Below are positions 49,396-58,306 of a stretch of 64,000 nt of DNA, piece by piece. Made by a program: the position numbers and the translations under genes. Below the pieces are notes generated by a model. The model worked only from the letters and a program-made list of their open reading frames with translations. It did no database searches and was not told where the DNA came from. Position 1 is the stretch's first letter. Every line of letters starts with the position of its first letter. The stretch comes from Pseudomonadota bacterium (lineage in GTDB: Bacteria; Desulfobacterota; Binatia; Binatales; Binataceae): assembly GCA_021325025.1 (NCBI GenBank), contig JAJPHZ010000013.1, positions 124,001 to 188,000 of the forward strand, given 5' to 3'.

Positions 49396-50268
49396 CTAGC
49401 TGCCGGATGTCTGGGTCCGTTCGCGAAACAGAAACAAGGTTGCACCCACCTCGATTCGGTCGCCGCTCTTGAGCGCCTGGCGGCCGTTGACCGGTACCCG
49501 ATTGACGCTGACCGCGCCGCCTCCGGTGGGGCTCAGGAAGAAGTTCTTGCCCTCGCGCCGGATGATCGCATGCTGGGGGAGGATCGACTGATCGCCAAAC
49601 AACCCGACGTCGCTTTCCTCCGCTCTGCCGATCACCGTGACCGGCTTGACCAGGGCGTATTCGCGCCCTTCGCGGGCGTTGCGGCTGCCGCTGCGCACCA
49701 CCATCAGCGAGCCCTGCTTGAGCAGTTCGGTCACCAGTCCGATGAAGAAACCGATCAGGGCGCCCAGGATGATGATCGCGATGGCGCGGCCCAGGGTCTG
49801 GGGAAAAGTCAGAGTCAGCAGTTGATAGACCAGGCCGCCCAGCGCCCCGCCCAGAATTCCGCCCAACGCGCCGTTGCGCTGGCGGGCGGTGGAGCGCGAC
49901 GCGGTGCCCACGCCCAGACCGACCGCGATGCCCAGGATCGCCCATCCCACGACACGGCCGTACAGACCGCTGAGGATGTCGAAGCTCAGCTCTCCTACTA
50001 CCAGGCCAACCGCACCGCCGATGGCGCCGATAACGCCGCCGCTGCGCACGCCGCGCAAAGCCTGGCGCCATTGACCGACGCTCATGGCTTCAATGGCGGC
50101 CAGAAAGGCGCCGATAAACAGCCCGATCAGGGCGCCCAGCACCGCATCGCGCAGATAAACGAAACGGATGCCCAGGAAGGCTTCCGCCGCGCCCCAGGCT
50201 GCGAGTCCCCCCAGCCCGCCGGCCACGGCATAAAACACCAGTTTTTCGCGTGATACGTTAATCGCCAT
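49396..50268 (-). CDS. polytopic membrane protein with C-terminal FHA domain
   Basis: 290 residues. The first 190 are Gly/Ala/Leu-rich with five or six membrane helices, and several helices carry GxxxG or glycine-zipper patterns (GGLGGLAAWG, GALGGILGGALGGL). The last 95 form an FHA domain (TVIGRAEESDVGLF, QHAIIRREGKNFF), which binds phosphothreonine; the usual SRxHA is LPQHA and the NGT motif is degenerate, so binding may differ. The start ATG is at 50268. It is the membrane reader of the kinase cassette, inferred from context. Confidence 0.78.
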   Translation of the reverse strand: MAINVSREKLVFYAVAGGLGGLAAWGAAEAFLGIRFVYLRDAVLGALIGLFIGAFLAAIEAMSVGQWRQALRGVRSGGVIGAIGGAVGLVVGELSFDILSGLYGRVVGWAILGIAVGLGVGTASRSTARQRNGALGGILGGALGGLVYQLLTLTFPQTLGRAIAIIILGALIGFFIGLVTELLKQGSLMVVRSGSRNAREGREYALVKPVTVIGRAEESDVGLFGDQSILPQHAIIRREGKNFFLSPTGGGAVSVNRVPVNGRQALKSGDRIEVGATLFLFRERTQTSGS

Positions 50269-50364
50269 CGTCAAGACATCGCCGGCGCCTGCCCGGGCGG
50301 CCGACCGCCGGCATCAGTTCCAGAATGACAGGATGACCAACCGGTGCCTAAACGGCAAGGGTTC

Positions 50365-52722
50365 TCAGTCCACCCGCGCGTTCCAATTGCCCCGATCCGA
50401 AGGCGGGTCGGACTGAAAGCTGCCGCTCATCCCTTCGCCGCGCCGCTGCCCCTCGAAGTAAAGCACCCGCCCGCCGTATGGGACCTGGAACTCGATATGG
50501 TTGCCGCGGATGAAACCGTCGATCGGGGTTAGTCCGTAGCCAGCCGCGTGAATCACCAGTTCGCCGTGCAGGAATCCATTGGGCTGTGGACGCAGGCGCA
50601 ACTCGATCGGAATATTGTCGCGCCCGGCCAGACCGTCAATCCGGCCGCTGGCCACGGTCGGCGAATCCAGCGGTATGGTTGCGCCTCCTGAGGACGCCGA
50701 GCCGGGCGAGGGCGGCAGCCCGATACCGGGACTGAGGCTGGCAGTGGTCGACACGATCCGGAACTGGCGCTGCGCGAGGTACTGGCCGTTGAGGTAGAAG
50801 TTGACGGTGTAGACCCCGGGCAAAAACGCATTGCCCGAGGAGTTGCCGATGCGGCCGCTGAAGGTTGCGGTCTTGGCATTTTCCGACACCGTGCGAAAAT
50901 CATCGACGCTGCCCAGCGTGTGTCCGTCCGGCGCCACATAGGCCGCGTCCACGCGGTACTGATTCATCTCCAGGCCGTAGAGCCGGTTTTTGAAAGTTGC
51001 TTCCCACCCCACGAACAGCACTTTGGACGCGTCGAAGGTCTGCGCGGAGCGCGACAGCGGCGCGCCGCTCTTGGTCGTGTTGCGAAACACGATCGACTGC
51101 AACTCCAGCGGCCGGCGCCGTGCCTCTTCGATTCGCGCCAGACGCTCGTCGGCGGCCTTGCGCTCCGCCGCCGCCGCCCTGGCGCGGGCCGCCGCCGCTG
51201 CCTCCTCGGCCTTGGCCTTGAGCTTGGCGGCGACATCTTCCTTGACTGAGAACTGCTGTTCGGCCAGCAACTGATTGTCAGCGTAGATGCCCACCTTGTA
51301 GTTGCCCAGCGGATGGTCACTGAGGTTGGGAATCAGCGCTACACCGCTGAAGTCAACTTTCTTCTCACCAGGCCCCACAAAACGCTGCGCGCTGCTGGCG
51401 GCGATCTGCAGGCCGTTGGGATCGAAAAACTTCGCCTCGACCTTCTGGCTGCGCCCCTCCAGTCCCGCCAGTTCGTTCTTAAAGCTCGCCACCCACGACA
51501 GGTATTGGTTGGCGGCAAGCTCGGTATTGAGGAACGTGGCCTTGGGCGGGCCCACCGGCGCTCCCGCGCGCGTGGAAAGCTGCAGGGTCATGCGCTGGAA
51601 CTCCAACGGATGCTCGCGCGCCTTCTCGATCAGCTCCTGATGTTTCCAGGGCAGCGAGTCGACAAAGGCTTTGAGGCCGAGTTGCTGCTGAACCTCCGGA
51701 TGCGTGTAGAGATAGGTTGCACCAAACGCCCCCGAACCCACCAGCGCGACGAACACCACAAATCCAACCGCACGCCGCAAACCGCTGCGCCGTCGCCGGG
51801 CCGGACGCGCCGCGGGCGCTGTCGTCATCACCCGGGTCAAATCCGCGGTGCCGGTCCTGGGGCCGACCGTGGCGGGCGCCGCCTCCAGCCCCACACCGTA
51901 GAGCATCATGTCGAGGAATTCGCCCACGCTTTGCGGCCGCCCCTCGACCTTATAGCTGAGCGCCCGATCGATCGCGCCGGCCAGGTTGGCCGAGATTCCC
52001 GGGCGCAGCGATGCGATGGGCGGAAAGCTGAAGGGCGGGAACTTCTCCGGGTCGCGTCCGCTCAGGATATAATGCAGCGTGGCGCCCAGCGAATAGATGT
52101 CGGAGCGCGGGTCGACCTGACCCTGATATTGCTCGGGCGGAGCGAACCCCAACGTGCCGATCATGGTGCCCTTGCTCGCCACCTTGAACAGCCGCGCGAT
52201 GCCGAAATCGATCAGCATCACCTTGCCCCGCGGCGTGAGCATCACGTTGGAGGGCTTCATGTCGCGGTAGACGATGGGCGGGGTGAAGGAATGCAGGTAG
52301 CCCAGCACCTCACACAACTGGCGCGCGATATCGATCACCACGCCTTCGTCCAGCGGACGCCCCAGCGCGGCCATCTCCTCTTCGAGGTTGCGCCCTTCGA
52401 CGTATTCCATCACCAGGTAATGGCGATTGGCGTGGTCGAAGCGGTCGCTGATGGCGGGGATGGCGGGATGGCGTAGTTGAGCCAGCGTGTCGGCTTCGCG
52501 GAAGAAGTATTCGTTGGCCTCGCGCCGCTGCTGCGGGTCGATAAAGTGATCGACCATCTCCTTGATCGCGCACGGCCGATTGGCCAGACGCTGGTCGCGC
52601 GCCAGGTAGACCACGCCCATGCCGCCGCCGCCGATCAGCTTTTGAATCAGGTATCGATTTTGAAGCAGTGTGCCGGGAGCAAGCGGTTGGGTTCCCGCGG
52701 CGGCCTGTGCGGTATCAGCCAT
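50365..52722 (-). CDS. membrane Ser/Thr kinase with duplicated beta-rich ectodomain
   Basis: 785 residues. The cytosolic kinase (about 24-280) has the glycine loop GGGGMGVVYLA, Lys54, YRDMK with Asp154, DFG 172-174 and APPEQY, all intact. A basic stretch precedes one membrane helix (about 319-339). Outside lie two homologous beta-domains (372-493 and 538-656), joined by an Ala/Lys/Glu coiled coil (496-537), and a final beta-domain (692-784) resembling lipocalin/META-type folds. The repeats end alike (YKVGIYADNQLLAEQQF and YTVNFYLNGQYLAQRQF). It begins 3 bases after the phosphatase gene. Confidence 0.88.
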   Translation of the reverse strand: MADTAQAAAGTQPLAPGTLLQNRYLIQKLIGGGGMGVVYLARDQRLANRPCAIKEMVDHFIDPQQRREANEYFFREADTLAQLRHPAIPAISDRFDHANRHYLVMEYVEGRNLEEEMAALGRPLDEGVVIDIARQLCEVLGYLHSFTPPIVYRDMKPSNVMLTPRGKVMLIDFGIARLFKVASKGTMIGTLGFAPPEQYQGQVDPRSDIYSLGATLHYILSGRDPEKFPPFSFPPIASLRPGISANLAGAIDRALSYKVEGRPQSVGEFLDMMLYGVGLEAAPATVGPRTGTADLTRVMTTAPAARPARRRRSGLRRAVGFVVFVALVGSGAFGATYLYTHPEVQQQLGLKAFVDSLPWKHQELIEKAREHPLEFQRMTLQLSTRAGAPVGPPKATFLNTELAANQYLSWVASFKNELAGLEGRSQKVEAKFFDPNGLQIAASSAQRFVGPGEKKVDFSGVALIPNLSDHPLGNYKVGIYADNQLLAEQQFSVKEDVAAKLKAKAEEAAAAARARAAAAERKAADERLARIEEARRRPLELQSIVFRNTTKSGAPLSRSAQTFDASKVLFVGWEATFKNRLYGLEMNQYRVDAAYVAPDGHTLGSVDDFRTVSENAKTATFSGRIGNSSGNAFLPGVYTVNFYLNGQYLAQRQFRIVSTTASLSPGIGLPPSPGSASSGGATIPLDSPTVASGRIDGLAGRDNIPIELRLRPQPNGFLHGELVIHAAGYGLTPIDGFIRGNHIEFQVPYGGRVLYFEGQRRGEGMSGSFQSDPPSDRGNWNARVD

Positions 52723-52725
52723 GGG

Positions 52726-54813
52726 TTATTGGGCGTCGATGACGATAACTGAAATATTGTCCGTGCCACCTCCGGCATTCGCCGCCACCACCAACTCCCG
52801 GGTCGCCTCGAAGGGATCCTCGCGGCGCGCCAGGATCTCCGCGATTGCGGAATCCTCCACGTGAGCCATCAGTCCGTCGCTGCATAGCAGCAGGCGGTCT
52901 CCCCGTTTGAGCCGAATCGTCAGCGCTTCGGCGCCCGCCGGGCCGTTGGCGCGCGCTCCCAGCGACCGGGTGATCACGTTTTTGTGCTCGTGATGGCGCG
53001 CTTCCGCGGCGGTGATTTGACCGATATCGACCAGGCGCTGGACCAGTGAATGGTCCTTGGTGAGTTGGCGCAGCCGGCCGTCTTCCCATAAATAGGCGCG
53101 GCTGTCGCCCACCCAGGCGATCGCAGCCTCGGGGGGGCAAACCAACGCCGTCACCGCCGTTGCGCCCATGCCGCGGGCCTCCGGATGATTGGCCTGGTAA
53201 GCGACAATGTCACGATTGGCCTGTTCGAGTGCCGCGCGCAGCAGTTCTTCAAGCGCTGCGGTGGGCGCTGGGCCAGACGTGTCGCCAGAAGTTTCAGGCT
53301 GCGATTGGATCCCCGCACTGACACTGACCCCACGACGGTTCATCCCATTTCCAACATAATCCCGTATAGTCTCAACGGCAATCGCGCTGGCCGTCTCACC
53401 CGCCTCGGCTCCGCCCATCCCGTCCGACACCACGTACAGGTAGCGGCGCGCGGGCGCGACCTGGCAGTCCTGCTCCACCTCCAGCGCCATCACTGAGTCC
53501 TCGTTGTGCTCCCGCACCATCCCGACGTCGGTCATGCACGCGGCCCGGATCCGCAACTGCGCGTTGAGCCGCAGCAATTCGGCCTTGAACGCATCGCTGC
53601 CCGGCCATCGGTCCGCCGGCCTGAAAGCCAGCGCGCGACGCACCGCCTTTTCCAGATCGGGTGAGACGACATGCGGCGGATAGAAGCGGATCGGCCCCGC
53701 CTCTTCGCGCCAGGTCTCGCATTCGATCCGCTCGCCGGTCAGGCAGGTGTAGAGGACGCAGCCTACGGAGAACACATCGGCACGCTTGTCGACCTGGCGG
53801 GCGCGATAGATTTCGGGCGCGGTGTAACCGTCATTGAGGATGGGGTCGGCCTGCAATTCGTTGTCGTTGCTGATGTAATCCAGGCTGGTCAGCTTGACGC
53901 GTCCGTCCGCTCCATACGCCAGCGAGGCCGGGCATATATCATTGACCCGCATGCCGCGATTGTGCAGGTAGGATACTGCCTGACAGAGCTGGATGGCGGC
54001 ACTCAACGCCTGATGCTCAGCCATCGCGCCAGCGCCGCCCTGCCGCGGCGCGAACGGCCGCAGCTGTTCGTCGGGATAGACCAGGTAGACGCGCCCGTCC
54101 CCAGCAAATCCCTCCACAGCGCGATAGTAGGCCGGATGCGTAATCGTCTGCGACAGCGCCAGGACGCGCTCGAACACCTCCCCAAGATCGGCGCGTTGGG
54201 GCGCTGACGGGGCCGGCGCCTGCTCGGTCTGGCCGTCGAGCGATTCGCCGGCGGCTTGCGCGCGCTGAGTTTCTTCCAGCGATGACTCTGACGTTTGCTC
54301 CGTGCCGGCCGCCTGAGCGCCATTGGCCGGTGCCTGCTGAGTTGACGCAACGGGCTCCGCTGCCGGTTCGGGCTCGGCCTTCAACTCCACCAATGCGCCG
54401 CTGTCTGCCCCAGAGCCGCCGCCCGACGCTTGCGGACCGGGCGGCTCGTCGGCCAACGCGGCTTTGGCCAACGGCGCAAGGTCTCGGGTCTTGGCGTTGG
54501 GCCCCGCCGGATCCTCGGCAACGGCAGCTTCGGGCGCCGGTTCCTGCATCGGCACGCTTGGTGTGGGGGCGATGCGCTCGCGCAGCACGAAGCGCCGATT
54601 GGGGTCGTCGAGTGCAGCCGCACGATAACGGTTTTCCTGCGAGCTCTGGCTGATTACCTCGACGATCCTAAAGCGCTCTTGCAATTGCGTGCCCACCGCC
54701 AGCGGCGGCAACGCCACTACCGGCGGTGGCAGGTCGTGCAGACCGCGACCGCATTGTTCGCAAAACCGCGCCTCATCGGGGGCCGTTTGGCCGCAATCCG
54801 GACATGTGATCAT
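52726..54813 (-). CDS. zinc ribbon / pseudokinase / PP2C phosphatase fusion
   Basis: 695 residues. A zinc ribbon (Cys4, 7, 18, 21) leads into a kinase-like domain (about 42-415) whose catalytic motifs are lost: no glycine loop, VNDICPASL for HRDxxxxN, and SLDY for DFG. A disordered Ala/Glu/Pro-rich insert (about 85-205) sits in the N-lobe. Residues 422-695 are a PP2C phosphatase with NEDS, SDGMGGAEAGE, WVGDSRAYL, SDGL and GGTDNISVIVI, apparently active. The gene starts 6 bases after the kinase-FHA gene. It probably reverses phosphorylation by the two kinases. Confidence 0.88.
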   Translation of the reverse strand: MITCPDCGQTAPDEARFCEQCGRGLHDLPPPVVALPPLAVGTQLQERFRIVEVISQSSQENRYRAAALDDPNRRFVLRERIAPTPSVPMQEPAPEAAVAEDPAGPNAKTRDLAPLAKAALADEPPGPQASGGGSGADSGALVELKAEPEPAAEPVASTQQAPANGAQAAGTEQTSESSLEETQRAQAAGESLDGQTEQAPAPSAPQRADLGEVFERVLALSQTITHPAYYRAVEGFAGDGRVYLVYPDEQLRPFAPRQGGAGAMAEHQALSAAIQLCQAVSYLHNRGMRVNDICPASLAYGADGRVKLTSLDYISNDNELQADPILNDGYTAPEIYRARQVDKRADVFSVGCVLYTCLTGERIECETWREEAGPIRFYPPHVVSPDLEKAVRRALAFRPADRWPGSDAFKAELLRLNAQLRIRAACMTDVGMVREHNEDSVMALEVEQDCQVAPARRYLYVVSDGMGGAEAGETASAIAVETIRDYVGNGMNRRGVSVSAGIQSQPETSGDTSGPAPTAALEELLRAALEQANRDIVAYQANHPEARGMGATAVTALVCPPEAAIAWVGDSRAYLWEDGRLRQLTKDHSLVQRLVDIGQITAAEARHHEHKNVITRSLGARANGPAGAEALTIRLKRGDRLLLCSDGLMAHVEDSAIAEILARREDPFEATRELVVAANAGGGTDNISVIVIDAQ

Positions 54814-54819
54814 AGTGGC

Positions 54820-56250
54820 TTAGCCTTTTCGGAACTCCAGCGTTGCCCCCCCGATCACGACCTGCGAGCGATCTTCCAATTTGTAGAGTTGATCGCGGCC
54901 CAGACGGCCCTGACCCAGGATGAAGGTGCCGTTAAGGCTGCCAAGGTCGCGGATATAGTAATCGTCGCCCCGTTTGATTATTTCCGCATGCCGGCGCGAG
55001 ACCCGGTCGGCGCCGATTCGCAGTACGCCCAGGTCGATATCCACGCCGTCGGTGGGTCCGGTATGGCGGCCGATAATCGCCCTGACGCCGGCCACGTTGA
55101 AGCGCAATGGTTCGGTCTTGCATACCAGACTGGCGGTTGGGACCGGTGCCGGCGCACGCTCGTCACGCTCGGTGGGCTGACTGGTGCGAGCTGGGGTATC
55201 CGCAGCACGTGGCTGAGCGGACGGCGTTGCGGGGCGCGGTGCGGCGGGGACCGGCTTCAGCTTGCCTTTGAGGTCGGCGGTCTTGGCCGTCGGGGAAACT
55301 CCGTAATCGATGATCGGCGCGGGCGCCACCGGCTTTGGCGCCGCGGCCGGTGCCGGTTTAGTCAGCACCTGGGTCCGCATCGTGGATAACGACGGATCGC
55401 CGCCCGCTATCGAGGGTGCGCTCACAGATCCTTCGTCGCCGGCGGGAACCGGCATTGCCTCAAGCATCGCCGCCGCCGACGCGGGCCGCTTGTCGGCTTC
55501 CTTTTCCAGCGCCCACATCACAACGCGCTCGGTTTCCGCCGATACCTCCGGGGCAAGCTGCCTGACGGGCGGAAAGCTGAAGGGCGGTTCAAGCTGCGGA
55601 TCGCGTCCGGTCAGCAGATGATGCATCGTGGCGCCCAGCGAATAGAGGTCCGAGCGCGGCTCCAGCTTGCCCAGATACTGCTCGGGTGGGGCATAGCCGA
55701 CCGAGCCGATTTGAGTGCCGCGTCCGCCCGGCGGCAGGAAGCGCGCGATGCCGAAATCGATGATCATCGCGCGCCCGTGCTGATCGATCATGATGTTGCC
55801 GGGCTTCAGGTCACGGTACACAATCGGCGGCTGCTGCGAATGCAGAAAGGACAGCACGTCGAGGATCTGGCGCGCCCAGCGCAGCACCTGCGCTTCGGGG
55901 AAACGCGCACCGGGGCCGCGCTGATCGAGTAATCCCTGCAGGTCACCGCCGGCGATGAATTCCATCACCAGGTAATGGCGGCCGCGCTCGGCAAAATAGT
56001 CGATCAGGTTGGGGATGCCGGGATGGGACAGCGGGGCCAGTACCCGCGCCTCGCGCGCGAAGTCCTCCACCGCCTTCTGCTCCTGCAAGCCCTGCCCGAC
56101 CATCATCTCCTTGACTGCCACCGGACGGTTGGCCAGCCGCGTGTCGTTGGCCAGATACACCCGTCCCATGCCGCCGACCCCAATTACCTTGGCGATTCGG
56201 TAGCGGCCATCGAGCAGGTGACCGGTTGCAAGGGGCTCGCCGGCGTTCAT
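54820..56250 (-). CDS. cytosolic Ser/Thr kinase with C-terminal FHA domain
   Basis: 476 residues, no membrane helix. Kinase motifs are complete: GVGGMGRVYLA (24-34), Lys48, YRDLK with Asp148, DFG 166-168 and APPEQY. A Pro/Ala-rich linker (about 265-375) leads to an FHA domain (about 385-475) with GRHTG, VSRRHAEI and DLGSLNGTF. The FHA may bind the autophosphorylated linker, as in PknB-type systems, or recruit partners. It is followed at once by the pseudokinase-phosphatase. Confidence 0.9.
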   Translation of the reverse strand: MNAGEPLATGHLLDGRYRIAKVIGVGGMGRVYLANDTRLANRPVAVKEMMVGQGLQEQKAVEDFAREARVLAPLSHPGIPNLIDYFAERGRHYLVMEFIAGGDLQGLLDQRGPGARFPEAQVLRWARQILDVLSFLHSQQPPIVYRDLKPGNIMIDQHGRAMIIDFGIARFLPPGGRGTQIGSVGYAPPEQYLGKLEPRSDLYSLGATMHHLLTGRDPQLEPPFSFPPVRQLAPEVSAETERVVMWALEKEADKRPASAAAMLEAMPVPAGDEGSVSAPSIAGGDPSLSTMRTQVLTKPAPAAAPKPVAPAPIIDYGVSPTAKTADLKGKLKPVPAAPRPATPSAQPRAADTPARTSQPTERDERAPAPVPTASLVCKTEPLRFNVAGVRAIIGRHTGPTDGVDIDLGVLRIGADRVSRRHAEIIKRGDDYYIRDLGSLNGTFILGQGRLGRDQLYKLEDRSQVVIGGATLEFRKG

Positions 56251-56315
56251 TGTCTACTTCCTGTCAAAATGGGCCGGGAGGCTGCTGGCGCAAGCCGAGC
56301 CCGCAGTCGCACATT

Positions 56316-56945
56316 TCAGGAGACGGGCTCGATAATCACCTTGAAGAACGTCTTGCCGATAATAATTTCGTCGCCGTCCTTGAGTTCGTACGGCGTACCC
56401 ACCGCCAGCCGCGGCTGGCGGTTGACATAGGTGCCGTTGAGGCTGCCGATATCCTCGATGGTGATCTTGTCGCCGTCCAAGCGGATCAAGGCGTGCTTGC
56501 GTGAGATCTTGGCTTCGGGATCGTCTGCTTCCAGGTCAACTTCCGGAAATGCTCCGGTCTCCGGATCCCAGCGGCCTACCAGGTTGTTGCCGGGCTCCAG
56601 CGGAAATTCGTGTCCCACGCGTCCACCACGCACCAGTTTGAGCTTGGCCTTAAACGTCGGCGGTGCGGCTGCTGGTGCGGCCGCCGGCGCAGGCTGCTCG
56701 GCGGGGGCAGGCTCGGCTGCAGCGGGCTCGGCCGCCGGCGCTGACGCCGCCGCTGCGGTTTCTGCCGCTGCCGGCGCCTGCTCGGGCGCTGCGCCCGGCG
56801 AAATCGCTGCGGTAGGCGCTTCCGGCGAAACCGCCGGTTGCGCCGCCTCCGCGGGCGCCGCCGCCTGATCAAGCTTGGCCCCGCAGCTATCGCAGTAGTC
56901 CAGCCCGTCCATGTTTTCGTAGCCGCATTCGTTGCACTTAATCAT
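56316..56945 (-). CDS. zinc-ribbon / FHA adaptor protein
   Basis: 209 residues. An N-terminal zinc ribbon (Cys4, 7, 18, 21) has the same spacing as in the phosphatase fusion. A disordered Ala/Pro/Glu stretch (about 27-95) precedes an FHA domain (about 105-205) with the conserved GR, ISRKHALI and DIGSLNGTYVN. It resembles GarA-type adaptors by layout but has an extra ribbon. It lies 66 bp upstream of the kinase-FHA gene. Confidence 0.87.
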   Translation of the reverse strand: MIKCNECGYENMDGLDYCDSCGAKLDQAAAPAEAAQPAVSPEAPTAAISPGAAPEQAPAAAETAAAASAPAAEPAAAEPAPAEQPAPAAAPAAAPPTFKAKLKLVRGGRVGHEFPLEPGNNLVGRWDPETGAFPEVDLEADDPEAKISRKHALIRLDGDKITIEDIGSLNGTYVNRQPRLAVGTPYELKDGDEIIIGKTFFKVIIEPVS

Positions 56946-57019
56946 TTTGTCTCCAAGCCTCTTCCCCGGTTAGACGGCCCACTGCGCTCGTCCGCAACTC
57001 GGTAAAATTACAATTCCTG

Positions 57020-58306
57020 TCATTGTTGCTGCTTGAGTTCTTCCAGCATCTTGGGATCGAGCATCTGGGTCTTGCGCACCACCGCCTGCGCGTTGAGCAA
57101 AGTGGTTTTGGCCGCCTTGCCCTGTAGGCTCTGGGTCTGCTGGATCTGATCCATCAGCCCGGTCAGCGCCTGCGTGGCCTTGACGTTGCCCAGGCGCTGG
57201 GTGCCCTGGATGGCGTTGCTCAGCAGGCGCGTCGCGCGGTCGACGTTGCCGGCCTTGAGTTCTTCCTCGGCCTTGGCTTGCAGCTTGGCAATTGAAACCT
57301 GGTCGACCAGGTTCATCACCCGGCCGTTGACTTTGCTGGTCAGCGCCCGATCCAGCGAATAGTCGATGGTGACGTCAGCCGCGACCGATTGTTCGTCGGA
57401 GCCGGGCACCTGGTAGTGAAAACTGGTTTGCGCGATGCGCACTGCGCCGGGCTTGCGCGGTGGCAGCACCAAGGTGACCAGCACCGAGGCGGGAACCCCG
57501 GCCTCCAGGTCGCCGACCTGGTAGCTGATACGCCGATCCGCCCCCACCAGCGGCTCTCCCAAGGGATAGATTTCAGGGCTGGCGCGGAAGGCTTCGCGGA
57601 TCTGCACGCCTTGCGACAGGACCAGGTCGATGCGTCCGTTGCGCACCGAAACCGCTCTGAGCCCGGTCAATTCGTCTTCGAAGATCGACGGGATTTCAGT
57701 GGAATCGCCGATAAAGTGATACTTGCCGCCGGAGTCCTGCGCGATACGCATCAGCAGCTTTTCATTGAACTCGACTCCCACCCCCATCGCCGAGAACTGG
57801 ATGTCGGGGTTCTGGCGCACCAGGTCCACGCACGCCATCTCCTCGTAGGTCTGGCCGTCGGTCAGCACCAGCACGCGGTTGAGCCGCTGGGGCGCGAAAT
57901 TCTTGCGCACCTCGTCGATCGCCGCGCGCATTCCCAATGCCATCTGGGTGCCGCCGCCGATTTCCAGCAGGTCGATGTCGTCGATCGCACGCTTGGTGCC
58001 GGCCTTGTCGATGGCGGCGCCCGAGGTCAACACCTGCGCTTTGTCGGCGAAGGCCACGATCGCCACTTTGTCGTCGGGATTGAGATTGTCGACCAGGAAT
58101 TTGACGGCTTCGACCACGAATTCCAGGCGCCGTTCATCGTACATCGAACCCGAGCGGTCGAGCACGACGCCCAGGTTAAGCGGCAGACGTGCGCCGGCGC
58201 CGCCCTGCGCGATCGCTTCGAGCAGCACGTAGAGCACGAAATTCTCCGCGCTGGACAAGACATGCTCGCGGCTGGGCAATGCCTGGAAAGTCAGCGGTTG
58301 GGCCAT
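57020..58306 (-). CDS. vWA-domain protein, first gene of the kinase cassette
   Basis: 428 residues. A von Willebrand A domain (about 42-215) has a full MIDAS: DRSGSM (Asp50, Ser52, Ser54), GGGTQM and LTDGQT. The second half has a beta-sandwich-like region and a helical tail (AKLQAKAEEELKAGNVDRATRLL). No signal peptide or membrane helix. The ATG has AAAGGGG about 8 bases upstream. vWA proteins next to kinases and PP2C occur in TerY-P triads, where they may be phosphorylated scaffolds. Confidence 0.88.
   Translation of the reverse strand: MAQPLTFQALPSREHVLSSAENFVLYVLLEAIAQGGAGARLPLNLGVVLDRSGSMYDERRLEFVVEAVKFLVDNLNPDDKVAIVAFADKAQVLTSGAAIDKAGTKRAIDDIDLLEIGGGTQMALGMRAAIDEVRKNFAPQRLNRVLVLTDGQTYEEMACVDLVRQNPDIQFSAMGVGVEFNEKLLMRIAQDSGGKYHFIGDSTEIPSIFEDELTGLRAVSVRNGRIDLVLSQGVQIREAFRASPEIYPLGEPLVGADRRISYQVGDLEAGVPASVLVTLVLPPRKPGAVRIAQTSFHYQVPGSDEQSVAADVTIDYSLDRALTSKVNGRVMNLVDQVSIAKLQAKAEEELKAGNVDRATRLLSNAIQGTQRLGNVKATQALTGLMDQIQQTQSLQGKAAKTTLLNAQAVVRKTQMLDPKMLEELKQQQ

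Noticed and set aside
48637..58306. Kinase cassette as part of a type VI secretion system
   Set aside because: The PpkA-PppA-Fha logic is similar, but no Tss, Hcp, VgrG or ClpV gene is present on either flank in this window.
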